This document shows positions 1 to 7,437 of a stretch of 64,000 nt of DNA, piece by piece. Location: contig JAHHHK010000017.1 of the NCBI GenBank assembly GCA_019359395.1, positions 1-64,000 of the forward strand, in the 5' to 3' direction. Every line of letters starts with the position of its first letter. Position 1 is the stretch's first letter. The translations under genes were made by a program, and so were the position numbers. Below the pieces are notes generated by a model. That model did not search any database, was not told the DNA's origin, and saw only the letters and a program-made list of their open reading frames with translations. This stretch comes from Komarekiella atlantica HA4396-MV6. GTDB taxonomy: Bacteria > Cyanobacteriota > Cyanobacteriia > Cyanobacteriales > Nostocaceae.

Positions 1-154
1 GAGATACTTCTGCTTTAGTTCATCTGAATTAAAGTGGTTGGCTAAGTACGCTTTTTTAGGCATCTCATTTTTTGAGGTTATTTTTCCTTGATTATAAGTG
101 GTTTATGATAACCGGACTTGGTATAACAGAGAATACTGTTTCCTCAAGGTAACA

Positions 155-399
155 GTAGGGTAGGCATTACAATCATACGTGTCAACTTAACGTGAAATCC
201 ACATCCCGCAAGGAACTTCAGTTCCTTGCTCATAGCAAAAGTCATCTGAAGATGACTAAAATATTCCCAAAATCCTCAGTCTACTTTAGTAGACTTTCGC
301 TCATCCGCCAGAGAATTTATTCTTGGGCGGGTGAGGAGGCCAACAGTAAAGCTATTTTTAGCTGAAGTTGACACCAATGCATTGCAATGCCCACCCTAC
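155..399. mobile_element. MITE-like element with ~34-bp terminal inverted repeats
   Basis: The ends at 155-188 and 365-399 are imperfect inverted repeats of each other: both outer ends read GTAGGGT(A/G)GGCATT and both inner ends read GTGTCAACTT. No transposase is present. Inside lie several small hairpins: AAGGAAC/GTTCCTT near 209-228, GTCATC/GATGAC near 240-256, AGTCTAC/GTAGACT near 278-296, and a longer pairing of CTCATCCGCC with GGCGGGTGAG near 300-335. This structure suggests a non-autonomous element or a relic of one. Bases 1-154 and 400-485 hold nothing I can name. Confidence 0.55.
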
Positions 400-485
400 A
401 AGCTGGAGGTTTTAGATGAAATAATAAGCTTTGAAGTTGCTCGAAAATCCTAGTTCATCACTAATTGACTTAAGGAAAAGTTTGA

Positions 486-1280
486 ATGAAGTCAAATTCG
501 CAATCAATAAAACTGTTTTTAATACTAGCTTTTAGCGGCACAAGTTTACTAAATAGCCTAACCTCAGTACTGGCAAAACCAACCCTACCAGCTTCAGCTC
601 GCGCTCAAGTTGTACGCTTTAATCCCCCCCCGCCTCCACCCGGGCCACCCCCTGGAGGTCGTCCAACTGGAGGAGCTAGTCGCGGAGGCAGCTTAAGTGT
701 GTGTCCATCTGTTAAAACTGAACTCACTGCTCTAGTCCCCTTTAGCGATGAACCCAGTACAGTAAAGAATGTCTGGGGATTGACAACCGTAGAACGCCCA
801 AGCTGGTTGTTCTATGTGCCATATACTAAGGAGTCTACCTATCCAGCTGAATTTGTACTGCAAGATCAAGAATCAAACCCTATTTATCAAAAAGCGATCG
901 CCTTACCAGAGCGTCCAGGATTAATCCGGGTTTCCTTACCTGCCAATGCTTCCCCATTAGAAGTGGGCAAACAATACCGCTGGTTTTTAACCGTTTATTG
1001 TGACCAACAAAAAGAATCACCGCCGATTTACGTTGAAGGGGTGATACAACGAGTCAACCTGAAACAGGCAACTGTTAAGGAGCTAAATACAGCAGATCCT
1101 CTAAAACGTGTTGTTATCTATGCCCAAAATGGGATATGGTACGAGGCACTGACGACACTCGCAGAACTGCGTCAGAAAAATCCTCAAAATCCAGAAATTC
1201 AAGCAGAGTGGCAAAATTTGCTTGCTAGCATCCGTTTAGATAAATTAGCTGCTGAACCGATTTTTTCAGAAACACGGTAA
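486..1280 (+). CDS. Secreted DUF928 family protein
   Basis: A 264-residue protein with an N-terminal Sec signal peptide (hydrophobic stretch at about residues 10-30), then a proline/glycine-rich linker at about 45-70 (a PPPPPPGPPPGG run) and a globular domain. The domain carries the features I associate with the cyanobacterial DUF928 family: a Cys near the start of the domain, the stretch 'ERPSWLFYVPY', and 'LEVGKQYRWFL'. DUF928 proteins have no established function. Location is probably periplasmic or surface. The ATG is preceded by an AAGGAAAAG ribosome-binding site, which supports this start. It converges with the acetyltransferase gene downstream, and a palindromic repeat lies between the two. 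Confidence 0.8.
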   Translation: MKSNSQSIKLFLILAFSGTSLLNSLTSVLAKPTLPASARAQVVRFNPPPPPPGPPPGGRPTGGASRGGSLSVCPSVKTELTALVPFSDEPSTVKNVWGLTTVERPSWLFYVPYTKESTYPAEFVLQDQESNPIYQKAIALPERPGLIRVSLPANASPLEVGKQYRWFLTVYCDQQKESPPIYVEGVIQRVNLKQATVKELNTADPLKRVVIYAQNGIWYEALTTLAELRQKNPQNPEIQAEWQNLLASIRLDKLAAEPIFSETR

Positions 1281-1287
1281 ACGAGGA

Positions 1288-1316
1288 GTAGAGACGTTGT
1301 AATGCAACGTCCATAC
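1288..1316. repeat. Palindromic repeat, GAGACGTTG family
   Basis: A short palindrome-like unit (GTAGAGACGTTGTAATGCAA followed by CGTCCATAC) sits between the converging genes. The same family recurs at 11458-11501 and 39220-39248, where the arms are more nearly perfect. It is an intergenic repeat typical of Nostoc genomes and could act as a bidirectional terminator here. Confidence 0.6.
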
Positions 1317-1317
1317 A

Positions 1318-1881
1318 CTATTTTTTCTGCCGCAAATACTGGGGACGGCAGGGGTTTCCCCAACTAACATGGCTAGCAGGTATATGAGTGAAAACACTAC
1401 TACGAGCGCCAATTACTGCATTAGCTCCAATTTGCACTCCTGGGCCTACGAAACAATCTGCTGCTACCCATGCACCATTACCAATAGTGACACTCGCTGT
1501 TTTCAAACCAAAAGCAGGATCTTGGATATCATGACTACCAGTACATAAGTAACTTTTTTGCGAAATTACACAGTGTTCACCGATAAGTATCTGATCAAGA
1601 CTGTATAAAACTACATCATCTCCAATCCAACTGTAGTCGCCAATGGTGACTTTCCAAGGATAGGTGAAGCGGGCCGTAGGTCGAATCAGCACGCCTTTAC
1701 CAATACGAGCGCCAAACAACCGCAGTAAAGCACGACGCAAAATATTGAGTGGTTGAGGTGTGAGGGGAAAAGCGATCGCCTGCACAATCCACCACAACAA
1801 AATATACCAACCTGGACGCCCTCGATCAAACCAAGATTGGTCATACTTACGTAAATCTACAAAAGGTTTGTCATTGGTCAT
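1318..1881 (-). CDS. WcaF-like hexapeptide-repeat acetyltransferase
   Basis: A 187-residue left-handed beta-helix acyltransferase. The N-terminal region (about residues 1-55) has a short hydrophobic helix, 'WYILLWWIVQAIAFPL', typical of colanic-acid-type WcaF O-acetyltransferases. Hexapeptide repeats follow at about 60-175 (IGKGVLI, VTIGDYSWIGDDV, ILIGEHCVIS, VTIGNGAWVA, VQIGANAVIG), with the catalytic-type His in 'CTGSHD'. It probably transfers acetyl from acetyl-CoA to a sugar of an exopolysaccharide. It is the last gene of a minus-strand set with two GT2 glycosyltransferases, 360 bp upstream across a repeat cluster. Similar trios occur among hormogonium polysaccharide (hps) genes of Nostoc, but I cannot confirm that assignment. 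Confidence 0.85.
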   Translation of the reverse strand: MTNDKPFVDLRKYDQSWFDRGRPGWYILLWWIVQAIAFPLTPQPLNILRRALLRLFGARIGKGVLIRPTARFTYPWKVTIGDYSWIGDDVVLYSLDQILIGEHCVISQKSYLCTGSHDIQDPAFGLKTASVTIGNGAWVAADCFVGPGVQIGANAVIGARSSVFTHIPASHVSWGNPCRPQYLRQKK

Positions 1882-1905
1882 TAATCATTTGCTATTTGTC
1901 ATTTG

Positions 1906-2054
1906 TCAAGAGTAGAGACGCGATTAATCGCGTCTGTACAAGGGTCAAGAGTAGAGACGCGATTAATCGCGTCTGTACAAGGGTCAAGAGTAGAGACGCG
2001 ATTAATCGCGTCTGTACAAGGGTCAAGAGTAGAAACGCGATTAATCGCGTCTGT
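1906..2054. repeat. Four tandem 39-bp units with an 18-bp perfect palindrome
   Basis: Units start at 1906, 1945, 1984 and 2023. Each contains GACGCGATTAATCGCGTC, which is its own reverse complement; the fourth unit has one change (GAAACGCG). Because 39 is a multiple of 3, the array reads open as a repetitive ORF, but it is not a gene. The same unit recurs at 45135-45260, 59386-59426 and 62930-62978. The rest of the gap to 2241 holds a separate perfect 12-bp inverted repeat (TGAGTTTCGACT at 2099-2110, paired with 2128-2139) and GC-rich degenerate repeat sequence. Confidence 0.85.
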
Positions 2055-2241
2055 TAATAATTTTCTCATTGTCCCCCCTGCCCCTCCGCCCTGGTTGCTG
2101 AGTTTCGACTACGCGGCAGTTGAGCGAAGTCGAAACTCAACTGCCTCGAAGTCGTAAAGCCTGCGGCATAGCTACGCTTAGGGCGCAGCCTCAAAGTAGA
2201 GAAGCACTGCTCCCCTACCCCTTGCTCTCTCCCAATATCTT

Positions 2242-3183
2242 CTAACTTGCTGTTTGCCCAATTTCTTGAGTTAGAGATGCTGGCACAGACTTAGTGGTAG
2301 TTGTAGTATTTAACTGACCACCACAGTTACGTAATTCGTAAAGTTTGACTCCAATTTGATATTCATATTGACTCAGCAGGCGTGCATAGATATATCCGGC
2401 TTTGCCATCCAAAAAACCACGCTGAATAATGTAGAACAAAACAAATCGTAAAATTGGTTTAAATGGCAAATGTACCCAGACTTTTTTCAAAAAGCGCTTA
2501 CGTTGTACCGCATCACCAAATAGATTTGCACCAATAGTGCCGCTCTCGTCTTTACCTGTAAGAATATTGAAATAAACACGGGCTTCCCAGTTGGAATAGC
2601 GGTTATGCCGTTCTAACCAGTGGTAAAGGTCGCGGAAATCTTCGTGGAGCATATCGTTTTTGAGATACCCGACTTTTCCCTGTAGAATTACATGTTCGTG
2701 AACTTCGTTATCACCAGTGTTGGGAATATCTTCGGTATTGAGGTTTTCGTAACGACCTTTTTGATGCTTGAATAAACGTAGATTCCAATCAGGATATTTA
2801 CCACCGTGGCGAATCCATTTTCCTAAGAAAAAGACACGGCGATTCAGGTAGTAACCGTTATCTTGATTATTGTGAATTGCTTGGTCAATTTCTTCCCATA
2901 GTTCGGGGGTGATGCGCTCATCGCAATCTACAATTAATACCCATTCGTTGCGAAAAGGGAGATTATCTAAAGACCAATTTTTCTTTTTAGGCCAGTGTCC
3001 ATTGAAGCTGAATTGTACAACATTTGCACCGTGACTTTTAGCAATTTCAACACTATTATCGGTACTTTGAGAATCTACTACAAACACCTCATCTGCTCTG
3101 GTAAGGCTAGCAAGGCAAGCTGGTAAGTTTGCCTCTTCATTTTTGGCTGGAATGAGTACTGAAACTGGGATTTTAGATGACAT
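2242..3183 (-). CDS. GT2 family glycosyltransferase, WaaE/KdtX-like
   Basis: A 313-residue GT-A fold glycosyltransferase. The N-terminus has the nucleotide-binding start 'VSVLIPAKNEEANLPACLASL' (split here as VSVLIPAKNEE and NLPACLASL), then 'VDSQSTDNSVEIA' and the metal-binding DxD-type segment 'VDCDERI' near residue 85. This arrangement resembles the WaaE/KdtX beta-glucosyltransferase-like branch of GT2. The C-terminal hydrophobic segments ('PILRFVLFYIIQRGFLDG') suggest membrane association. It starts 13 bases after the stop of the upstream GT2 gene, so the two are almost certainly co-transcribed, with the acetyltransferase further downstream. The expected role is building a lipid-linked or secreted polysaccharide; the sugar is unknown. 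Confidence 0.85.
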   Translation of the reverse strand: MSSKIPVSVLIPAKNEEANLPACLASLTRADEVFVVDSQSTDNSVEIAKSHGANVVQFSFNGHWPKKKNWSLDNLPFRNEWVLIVDCDERITPELWEEIDQAIHNNQDNGYYLNRRVFFLGKWIRHGGKYPDWNLRLFKHQKGRYENLNTEDIPNTGDNEVHEHVILQGKVGYLKNDMLHEDFRDLYHWLERHNRYSNWEARVYFNILTGKDESGTIGANLFGDAVQRKRFLKKVWVHLPFKPILRFVLFYIIQRGFLDGKAGYIYARLLSQYEYQIGVKLYELRNCGGQLNTTTTTKSVPASLTQEIGQTAS

Positions 3184-3196
3184 AATATTTAAGTTT

Positions 3197-4138
3197 TTAT
3201 TTGTTATTTTTTATTTGATTTTGAGATAGTAGACCTTGAATAGCGGCATTTAAGTAACCAATCTGGCCATAAGCGTATACAAGTTTGTCAAATCGTTCTG
3301 CTGGGTCGGAGAAATATTGCACTGCTTTATATAAACCACGTAAAAACCGTTCGCTACCTCGCTGCAATTGAGCAACACCAGCTTTACCAGAGAGTTGTTC
3401 TCGATAACATTCACTGATACCTTGCCACCAGCCTCGGTTTAAAAACCAGGAACGTTGGAGACGCTCTGGGGCAACATTGTGAGCAACTAAAGCTTCGGGC
3501 AGATAAGCAACTTGCCAACCACGCTGTAGAGCTAATTCGGTCATTTGCAGTTCTTCATTAGATAAGAGGTTTTTCCCGACTCGACCAAGCTGAGGATCAA
3601 AACCTCCGATTTCTTCAAGAAAGCTGCGGCGTATAGAGTAATTCAAGCCTCTGGGTGTTAAACCTGGTTGTTCAATGTAAATGATGTTGTCGCCTAAGTC
3701 GTATGCTCCCAGATTTCCAGCTAGCCCTGGAGATATCCAACGTGGTTGTTGGATACCTGGGGGCCATAGTAGAGTGACTTTGCCACCTGCGATCGCTAAC
3801 TGAGAATTATCTTGGTAGGCGAAATACAAAACTTGCAGCCAGCCAGGGCTAGCTACGGCATCGTCATCTAAATAAGCAAGAATATCACCACGAGCAACCC
3901 TTGCGCCGGTGTTCCGAGCAACAGATAAACCGATGGTGGGTTCAAAGATGTACCTCAGACGGGAATCGCCAACTCTTTGTTCTACAACTTCACGAGTGCG
4001 ATCGCCAGACCCATTATCCACGACCACAACCTCAAAGTTAGCAGCGAAATCTTGCGCCAAAAGACTATCAATCGCAGCACCTAAATACATATCTCTGTTA
4101 TGAGTGCAGATAATGGCAGAAATTTGAGGGTCTGGCAT
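3197..4138 (-). CDS. GT2 family glycosyltransferase
   Basis: A 313-residue glycosyltransferase with a classical GT2 N-terminus: 'ISAIICTHNRDMYLGAAIDS', then 'VVVDNGSGDRT' and 'GLSVARNTGARVARGDILAY' followed by the DDD metal site (LDDDAVA). The acceptor region 'RGLNYSIRRSFLEEIGGFDP' and 'LLSNEELQM' match the GGFD/EE pattern of polymer-building GT2 enzymes. It is the first gene of the minus-strand polysaccharide operon and lies 13 bases upstream of the next GT2. It resembles the enzymes annotated as hormogonium polysaccharide glycosyltransferases (HpsE type), but the assignment to that pathway is inference. Confidence 0.85.
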   Translation of the reverse strand: MPDPQISAIICTHNRDMYLGAAIDSLLAQDFAANFEVVVVDNGSGDRTREVVEQRVGDSRLRYIFEPTIGLSVARNTGARVARGDILAYLDDDAVASPGWLQVLYFAYQDNSQLAIAGGKVTLLWPPGIQQPRWISPGLAGNLGAYDLGDNIIYIEQPGLTPRGLNYSIRRSFLEEIGGFDPQLGRVGKNLLSNEELQMTELALQRGWQVAYLPEALVAHNVAPERLQRSWFLNRGWWQGISECYREQLSGKAGVAQLQRGSERFLRGLYKAVQYFSDPAERFDKLVYAYGQIGYLNAAIQGLLSQNQIKNNK

Positions 4139-4270
4139 TTTGTTATTTATCAGTTGTCAACTATCAGTGTTCAGAGATTACTGTTCACTATTTACACTTG
4201 CTGCCTGTTAATCTAAACCAAAAATTCCCAACCCACCAACCGAGTTTCTTCGGATATAATTTTTAAAACT

Positions 4271-5089
4271 TCATGTTTGTTGGATGTGACTGTGTAAAAC
4301 CACAAGTGTTTGGGCTAGTTGACTCAGACGAGTTTCCAGATATTGCTTGCGTCCTAATAGTTGACGTAACTTTTGGTAACGGGCGATCGCCATGCTGACA
4401 GTGGGAACCTGATCCGGTGGACATGGACGTGACCAGACTTTACCAGAATTATCCACGCCACAAAGGCGATAATCAGTACTAGATGATTGATAAGATACTT
4501 TCTTGTCGGTCGCGCAGATTTCTTCTACGTAGTCCATGAGGCGCTCAACCTCCGCATGGCGCAGTGTTGCAGTCCCTCCCTGTTCTGGTTCTTGAAGATT
4601 AGATTCTAACCAGCCATTGACAATTGGCCCTTCTAAATAAATATCTTGAATTTGCTGTAATATTTTTTGCAGTTCATTTTGCCAACCAGCCACAGTTGCC
4701 TGAATTTCTTGTAATAGATTCATCGCCAAGGTTGGATTAGCTCCGTGGCGATGACTACTTAAGCTAGGAGTTTTAAACTTGGGTAGGCTCGGTGTTTTGT
4801 CACCACTCTCTTGTGCTTGAAAAGTCTGCACAGAGTCATGTTGAGGAAATAAATTTGGTTCGGCTGAATAGTCACCATCGGCATCTACATCAAGGTCTAC
4901 TGTTTGCCCTTGTGCTTTTACGTCCTCTTCAGATGGCGTCTGTGTACTTCCCGTAGGTTCATTTGCACCGACGCTAATCCGAAAGGAGAAAGGCCGCTTT
5001 GTCGAATCACCTGTTTGATCGGCGGAGGCAGTGCCGCGAGTCCCTATATCGTGTAGAGTTGCCTCAATGCGTTTTAAGCCTGCTTTCAT
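4271..5089 (-). CDS. Cyanobacterial hypothetical protein
   Basis: A 272-residue soluble protein that I do not recognise. The first third (about residues 10-125) is polar, of low complexity and probably disordered, with many acidic residues. The last 145 residues look folded and helical: 'LLQEIQATVAGWQNELQKIL', a segment with two cysteines ('DYRLCGVDNSGKVWSRPCP'), and a C-terminal leucine-rich helix that may form a coiled coil. I chose the ATG at 5089; the frame also stays open to a TTG at 5119, but there is no good ribosome-binding site for either. It stands alone between the polysaccharide operon and divergent cobU. Confidence 0.6.
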   Translation of the reverse strand: MKAGLKRIEATLHDIGTRGTASADQTGDSTKRPFSFRISVGANEPTGSTQTPSEEDVKAQGQTVDLDVDADGDYSAEPNLFPQHDSVQTFQAQESGDKTPSLPKFKTPSLSSHRHGANPTLAMNLLQEIQATVAGWQNELQKILQQIQDIYLEGPIVNGWLESNLQEPEQGGTATLRHAEVERLMDYVEEICATDKKVSYQSSSTDYRLCGVDNSGKVWSRPCPPDQVPTVSMAIARYQKLRQLLGRKQYLETRLSQLAQTLVVLHSHIQQT

Positions 5090-5311
5090 AAAAGATAACC
5101 TTAAATTTGCTGTCCCCAATGGTGTTAAATAATTATGAATGGGGTTGTTGGGATTTTGGCTTTTGCCATTTGTAGCATCAAAGATGCTGTGCTGGTGCTA
5201 ATTTTATCTCCTAAAAGTTATTTGTTAGCAAAAATTTCACCTATAAAGTAAAAAACTGTGGTGATAAATTAGTACCAGAGTTATCTTTTCTAAGATACTA
5301 AGGAAACAACT

Positions 5312-5878
5312 TTGGGTAAAGTCATCTTAGTCACAGGGCCAGCGCGATCTGGTAAAAGTGAATGGGCGGAAACTCTGGCGATGCAGTCGGGGAAAACAGT
5401 TGTTTATATAGCAACAGCTAATGACAATCCAGACGATCAAGAGTGGCACAAACGCATTCAAAAACACCAAAATCGTCGCTCTCAAGACTGGGTGACGCTC
5501 TGTGTACCTATAGAACTGTCTGCTACCCTAGCTGATGCGAAGCCGAATACTTGCCTCTTGGTTGATTCTTTGGGAACTTGGGTAGCTAATTTCTTGGAAC
5601 AAGACGACCTCAGCTGGGAAAATGTTCTTGCAGAGTTGTTGGAGACGGTGCAGCTGGTTGCTGCTGATCTGCTATTTGTTGCAGAAGAAACAGGTTGGGG
5701 TGTCGTACCAGCTTACCCTCTTGGTCGGACATTCCGCGATCGCCTCGGTTCTCTAGTACGCCAGTTAGGTTTGCTTAGTGAAGCCGTTTATTTAGTCACT
5801 GGTGGTCATGTCCTCAATCTCAGTGTTTTAGGTTCACCATTGCCAAACATAGAAGAAGTCAGGAGTCAAGATTCTTAA
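5312..5878 (+). CDS. cobU: Adenosylcobinamide kinase / adenosylcobinamide-phosphate guanylyltransferase
   Basis: A 188-residue bifunctional enzyme of cobamide (vitamin B12-type) nucleotide-loop assembly. It phosphorylates adenosylcobinamide and then transfers GMP from GTP to give adenosylcobinamide-GDP. The N-terminal P-loop 'GPARSGKS' (about residues 8-15), the 'YIATA' strand, the 'RI..H..RR...W' segment (HKRIQKHQNRRSQDW) carrying the guanylylated histidine region, and 'LLVDSLGTWVAN' are all diagnostic. The length matches the family. The start codon is TTG, with AGGA at 5301-5304 as the likely ribosome-binding site; no in-frame ATG could include the P-loop. A short conserved hypothetical gene follows 52 bases downstream. 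Confidence 0.93.
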   Translation: MGKVILVTGPARSGKSEWAETLAMQSGKTVVYIATANDNPDDQEWHKRIQKHQNRRSQDWVTLCVPIELSATLADAKPNTCLLVDSLGTWVANFLEQDDLSWENVLAELLETVQLVAADLLFVAEETGWGVVPAYPLGRTFRDRLGSLVRQLGLLSEAVYLVTGGHVLNLSVLGSPLPNIEEVRSQDS

Positions 5879-5930
5879 CTCTTGATTCAAATTAGTCCAA
5901 AATCTCAAATCTTAAATCTAAAATTGTATT

Positions 5931-6362
5931 ATGGCAACCAAACAAGAAGTTAGAGGATATCTTGCCTACTGGTTTCAGTTAGGTAAGAGAGTTATCACGG
6001 GTAATGGTCAGGCAAGCTTTTTGCCCCAACCAGTACTAGAAGGCGATCGCTATAGTCAAGAATTTGAAGAGTGCTGGCAAAAAATTCTCTCACCAGAATC
6101 AGGTGATTGTTATTTGGAAGGTACGCAAGAAACTATTGCTGAACTATTAACACCAGAATGGGATATGTTACCTTGCAGCCGTTGCGCTATGCCAGTAGCC
6201 GCACGAAATATCGGGATGCCAGCTTTGTTATGTCCCTGCAATAATTTACCTAATTGGCCTAATACAGAACTGCCAGCACCGCGTAGTCCAATTAATAGCC
6301 AAGAACAACTAGTGCTAATTCGTAAACGGCTTCTGGATAATCTTCCTTCAGCAAATAACTGA
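5931..6362 (+). CDS. Conserved cyanobacterial hypothetical protein with Cys cluster
   Basis: A 143-residue protein of unknown function. The N-terminal half contains 'RGYLAYWFQLGKRV' and a conserved-looking 'EFEECWQKIL'. The middle carries a Cys-rich patch at about residues 85-110 (CSRC, then LLCPCNN) that could bind a metal. No signal peptide or membrane segment is visible. It lies 52 bases after cobU on the same strand and is probably co-transcribed. I know of no biochemical role, so any link to cobalamin is only positional. Confidence 0.65.
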   Translation: MATKQEVRGYLAYWFQLGKRVITGNGQASFLPQPVLEGDRYSQEFEECWQKILSPESGDCYLEGTQETIAELLTPEWDMLPCSRCAMPVAARNIGMPALLCPCNNLPNWPNTELPAPRSPINSQEQLVLIRKRLLDNLPSANN

Positions 6363-6424
6363 AGTCATGAACAAAATCAAAAAAGCTCAATTGGTAATGT
6401 CCCTCTCTAGGGCATCAGCCTATC

Positions 6425-7276
6425 TTATAGCAATCCCAAATCCTTTAAACTTCGTCGTGTAATCTCGATTCTAGCGACTGCATCTTCTGGCTTATACATG
6501 TCAATGGTTGTCGCAAAGAAATAAACGTTTTTATTCTGCTCTAAATAGCCCACAAACCAACCAACTTCTGGGTTAGTGCTATCTAACCATCCCGTTTTTG
6601 CTCGCAGTGTGTAGTCTGGAGTTTGTTCGCGCACCATAATATCTTTGACAAGATTCATTGTCCGTTGCGAGAAGGGCAAATTGCCTCCATACAACCTTTG
6701 CAAAAACTCTATTTGCTCTTTGGGTGTAATTTTTGATGGCCCTTGCAACCAGAAACGATCAATATCTGCGGCAGTACCAATTTGACGATTGCCATAATTA
6801 ACTTTATTAATTAATTGTTGCATCCGCTCATATCCAGCTTTGCGTGCTAGTACTTGATAGAACCAGACAGTTGAATCCTTGAAGCCTTGACGCAAATTCG
6901 TATCATGATTCCACGCATCAATATTCCGGTGAATTCCATCCCAAGTCAGGACAGCCACATCATCAGGAATGATACCAGTTTCAAGAGCCACCATCGCGTT
7001 GAAAATTTTGAATGTTGAACCTGGAATAATTGCAGTTGCGTTACGTTGAGAATTATGTTCGTAGGTTTGATTTCTATTTAAGTCGTAAATCAAGATCGAA
7101 CCCTCAAGCCCAAATTTTTTGAAGTGCCGCCCTAGATTTGGTGCTTGAACAATCACTGTTGAAGCCGAAGAAGATTGAGCCATAACATGCATTGTCCCAA
7201 AGTTAACTATGGTTAGCAAAGTAAGGCATCCAATGACTGTGAAAACAACAAATTTTAATCGCCAGATGCGAAACAA
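6425..7276 (-). CDS. Class D (OXA-type) beta-lactamase family protein
   Basis: A 283-residue serine hydrolase with an N-terminal signal or anchor segment (about residues 8-34), so it is periplasmic. All class D hallmarks are present: S87-T-F-K90 with the carboxylatable lysine, the S-x-V motif at 135-137, Y-G-N at 161-163, and K-T-G-W at 227-230, along with 'DSTVWFYQ' and the Trp of 'RFWLQGPSKITP'. The enzyme would acylate and hydrolyse penicillin-type substrates, although some chromosomal members may act on cell-wall peptides. It is a single gene, convergent with the hypothetical gene at 5931-6362, and sits in ordinary chromosomal context with no mobile element beside it. Confidence 0.9.
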   Translation of the reverse strand: MFRIWRLKFVVFTVIGCLTLLTIVNFGTMHVMAQSSSASTVIVQAPNLGRHFKKFGLEGSILIYDLNRNQTYEHNSQRNATAIIPGSTFKIFNAMVALETGIIPDDVAVLTWDGIHRNIDAWNHDTNLRQGFKDSTVWFYQVLARKAGYERMQQLINKVNYGNRQIGTAADIDRFWLQGPSKITPKEQIEFLQRLYGGNLPFSQRTMNLVKDIMVREQTPDYTLRAKTGWLDSTNPEVGWFVGYLEQNKNVYFFATTIDMYKPEDAVARIEITRRSLKDLGLL

Positions 7277-7437
7277 AATTTTTTCTCCTTACAGATTAAA
7301 AAACATTTAAACGTAAAAGTGATTAGGGATCGGGGATTGGTGACTCCGACGCTCGCACTTGGCTAACGTCGTGGCGAGTCGATTTACCTAATTTTCTCAT
7401 CCTAACGTCCCTATAACCTGCAAAACTTCTAAAACTA

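Noticed and set aside
1903-2157. 84-codon plus-strand ORF
   Set aside because: It is the 39-bp tandem repeat read as 13-residue units; no ribosome-binding site and no resemblance to a protein.
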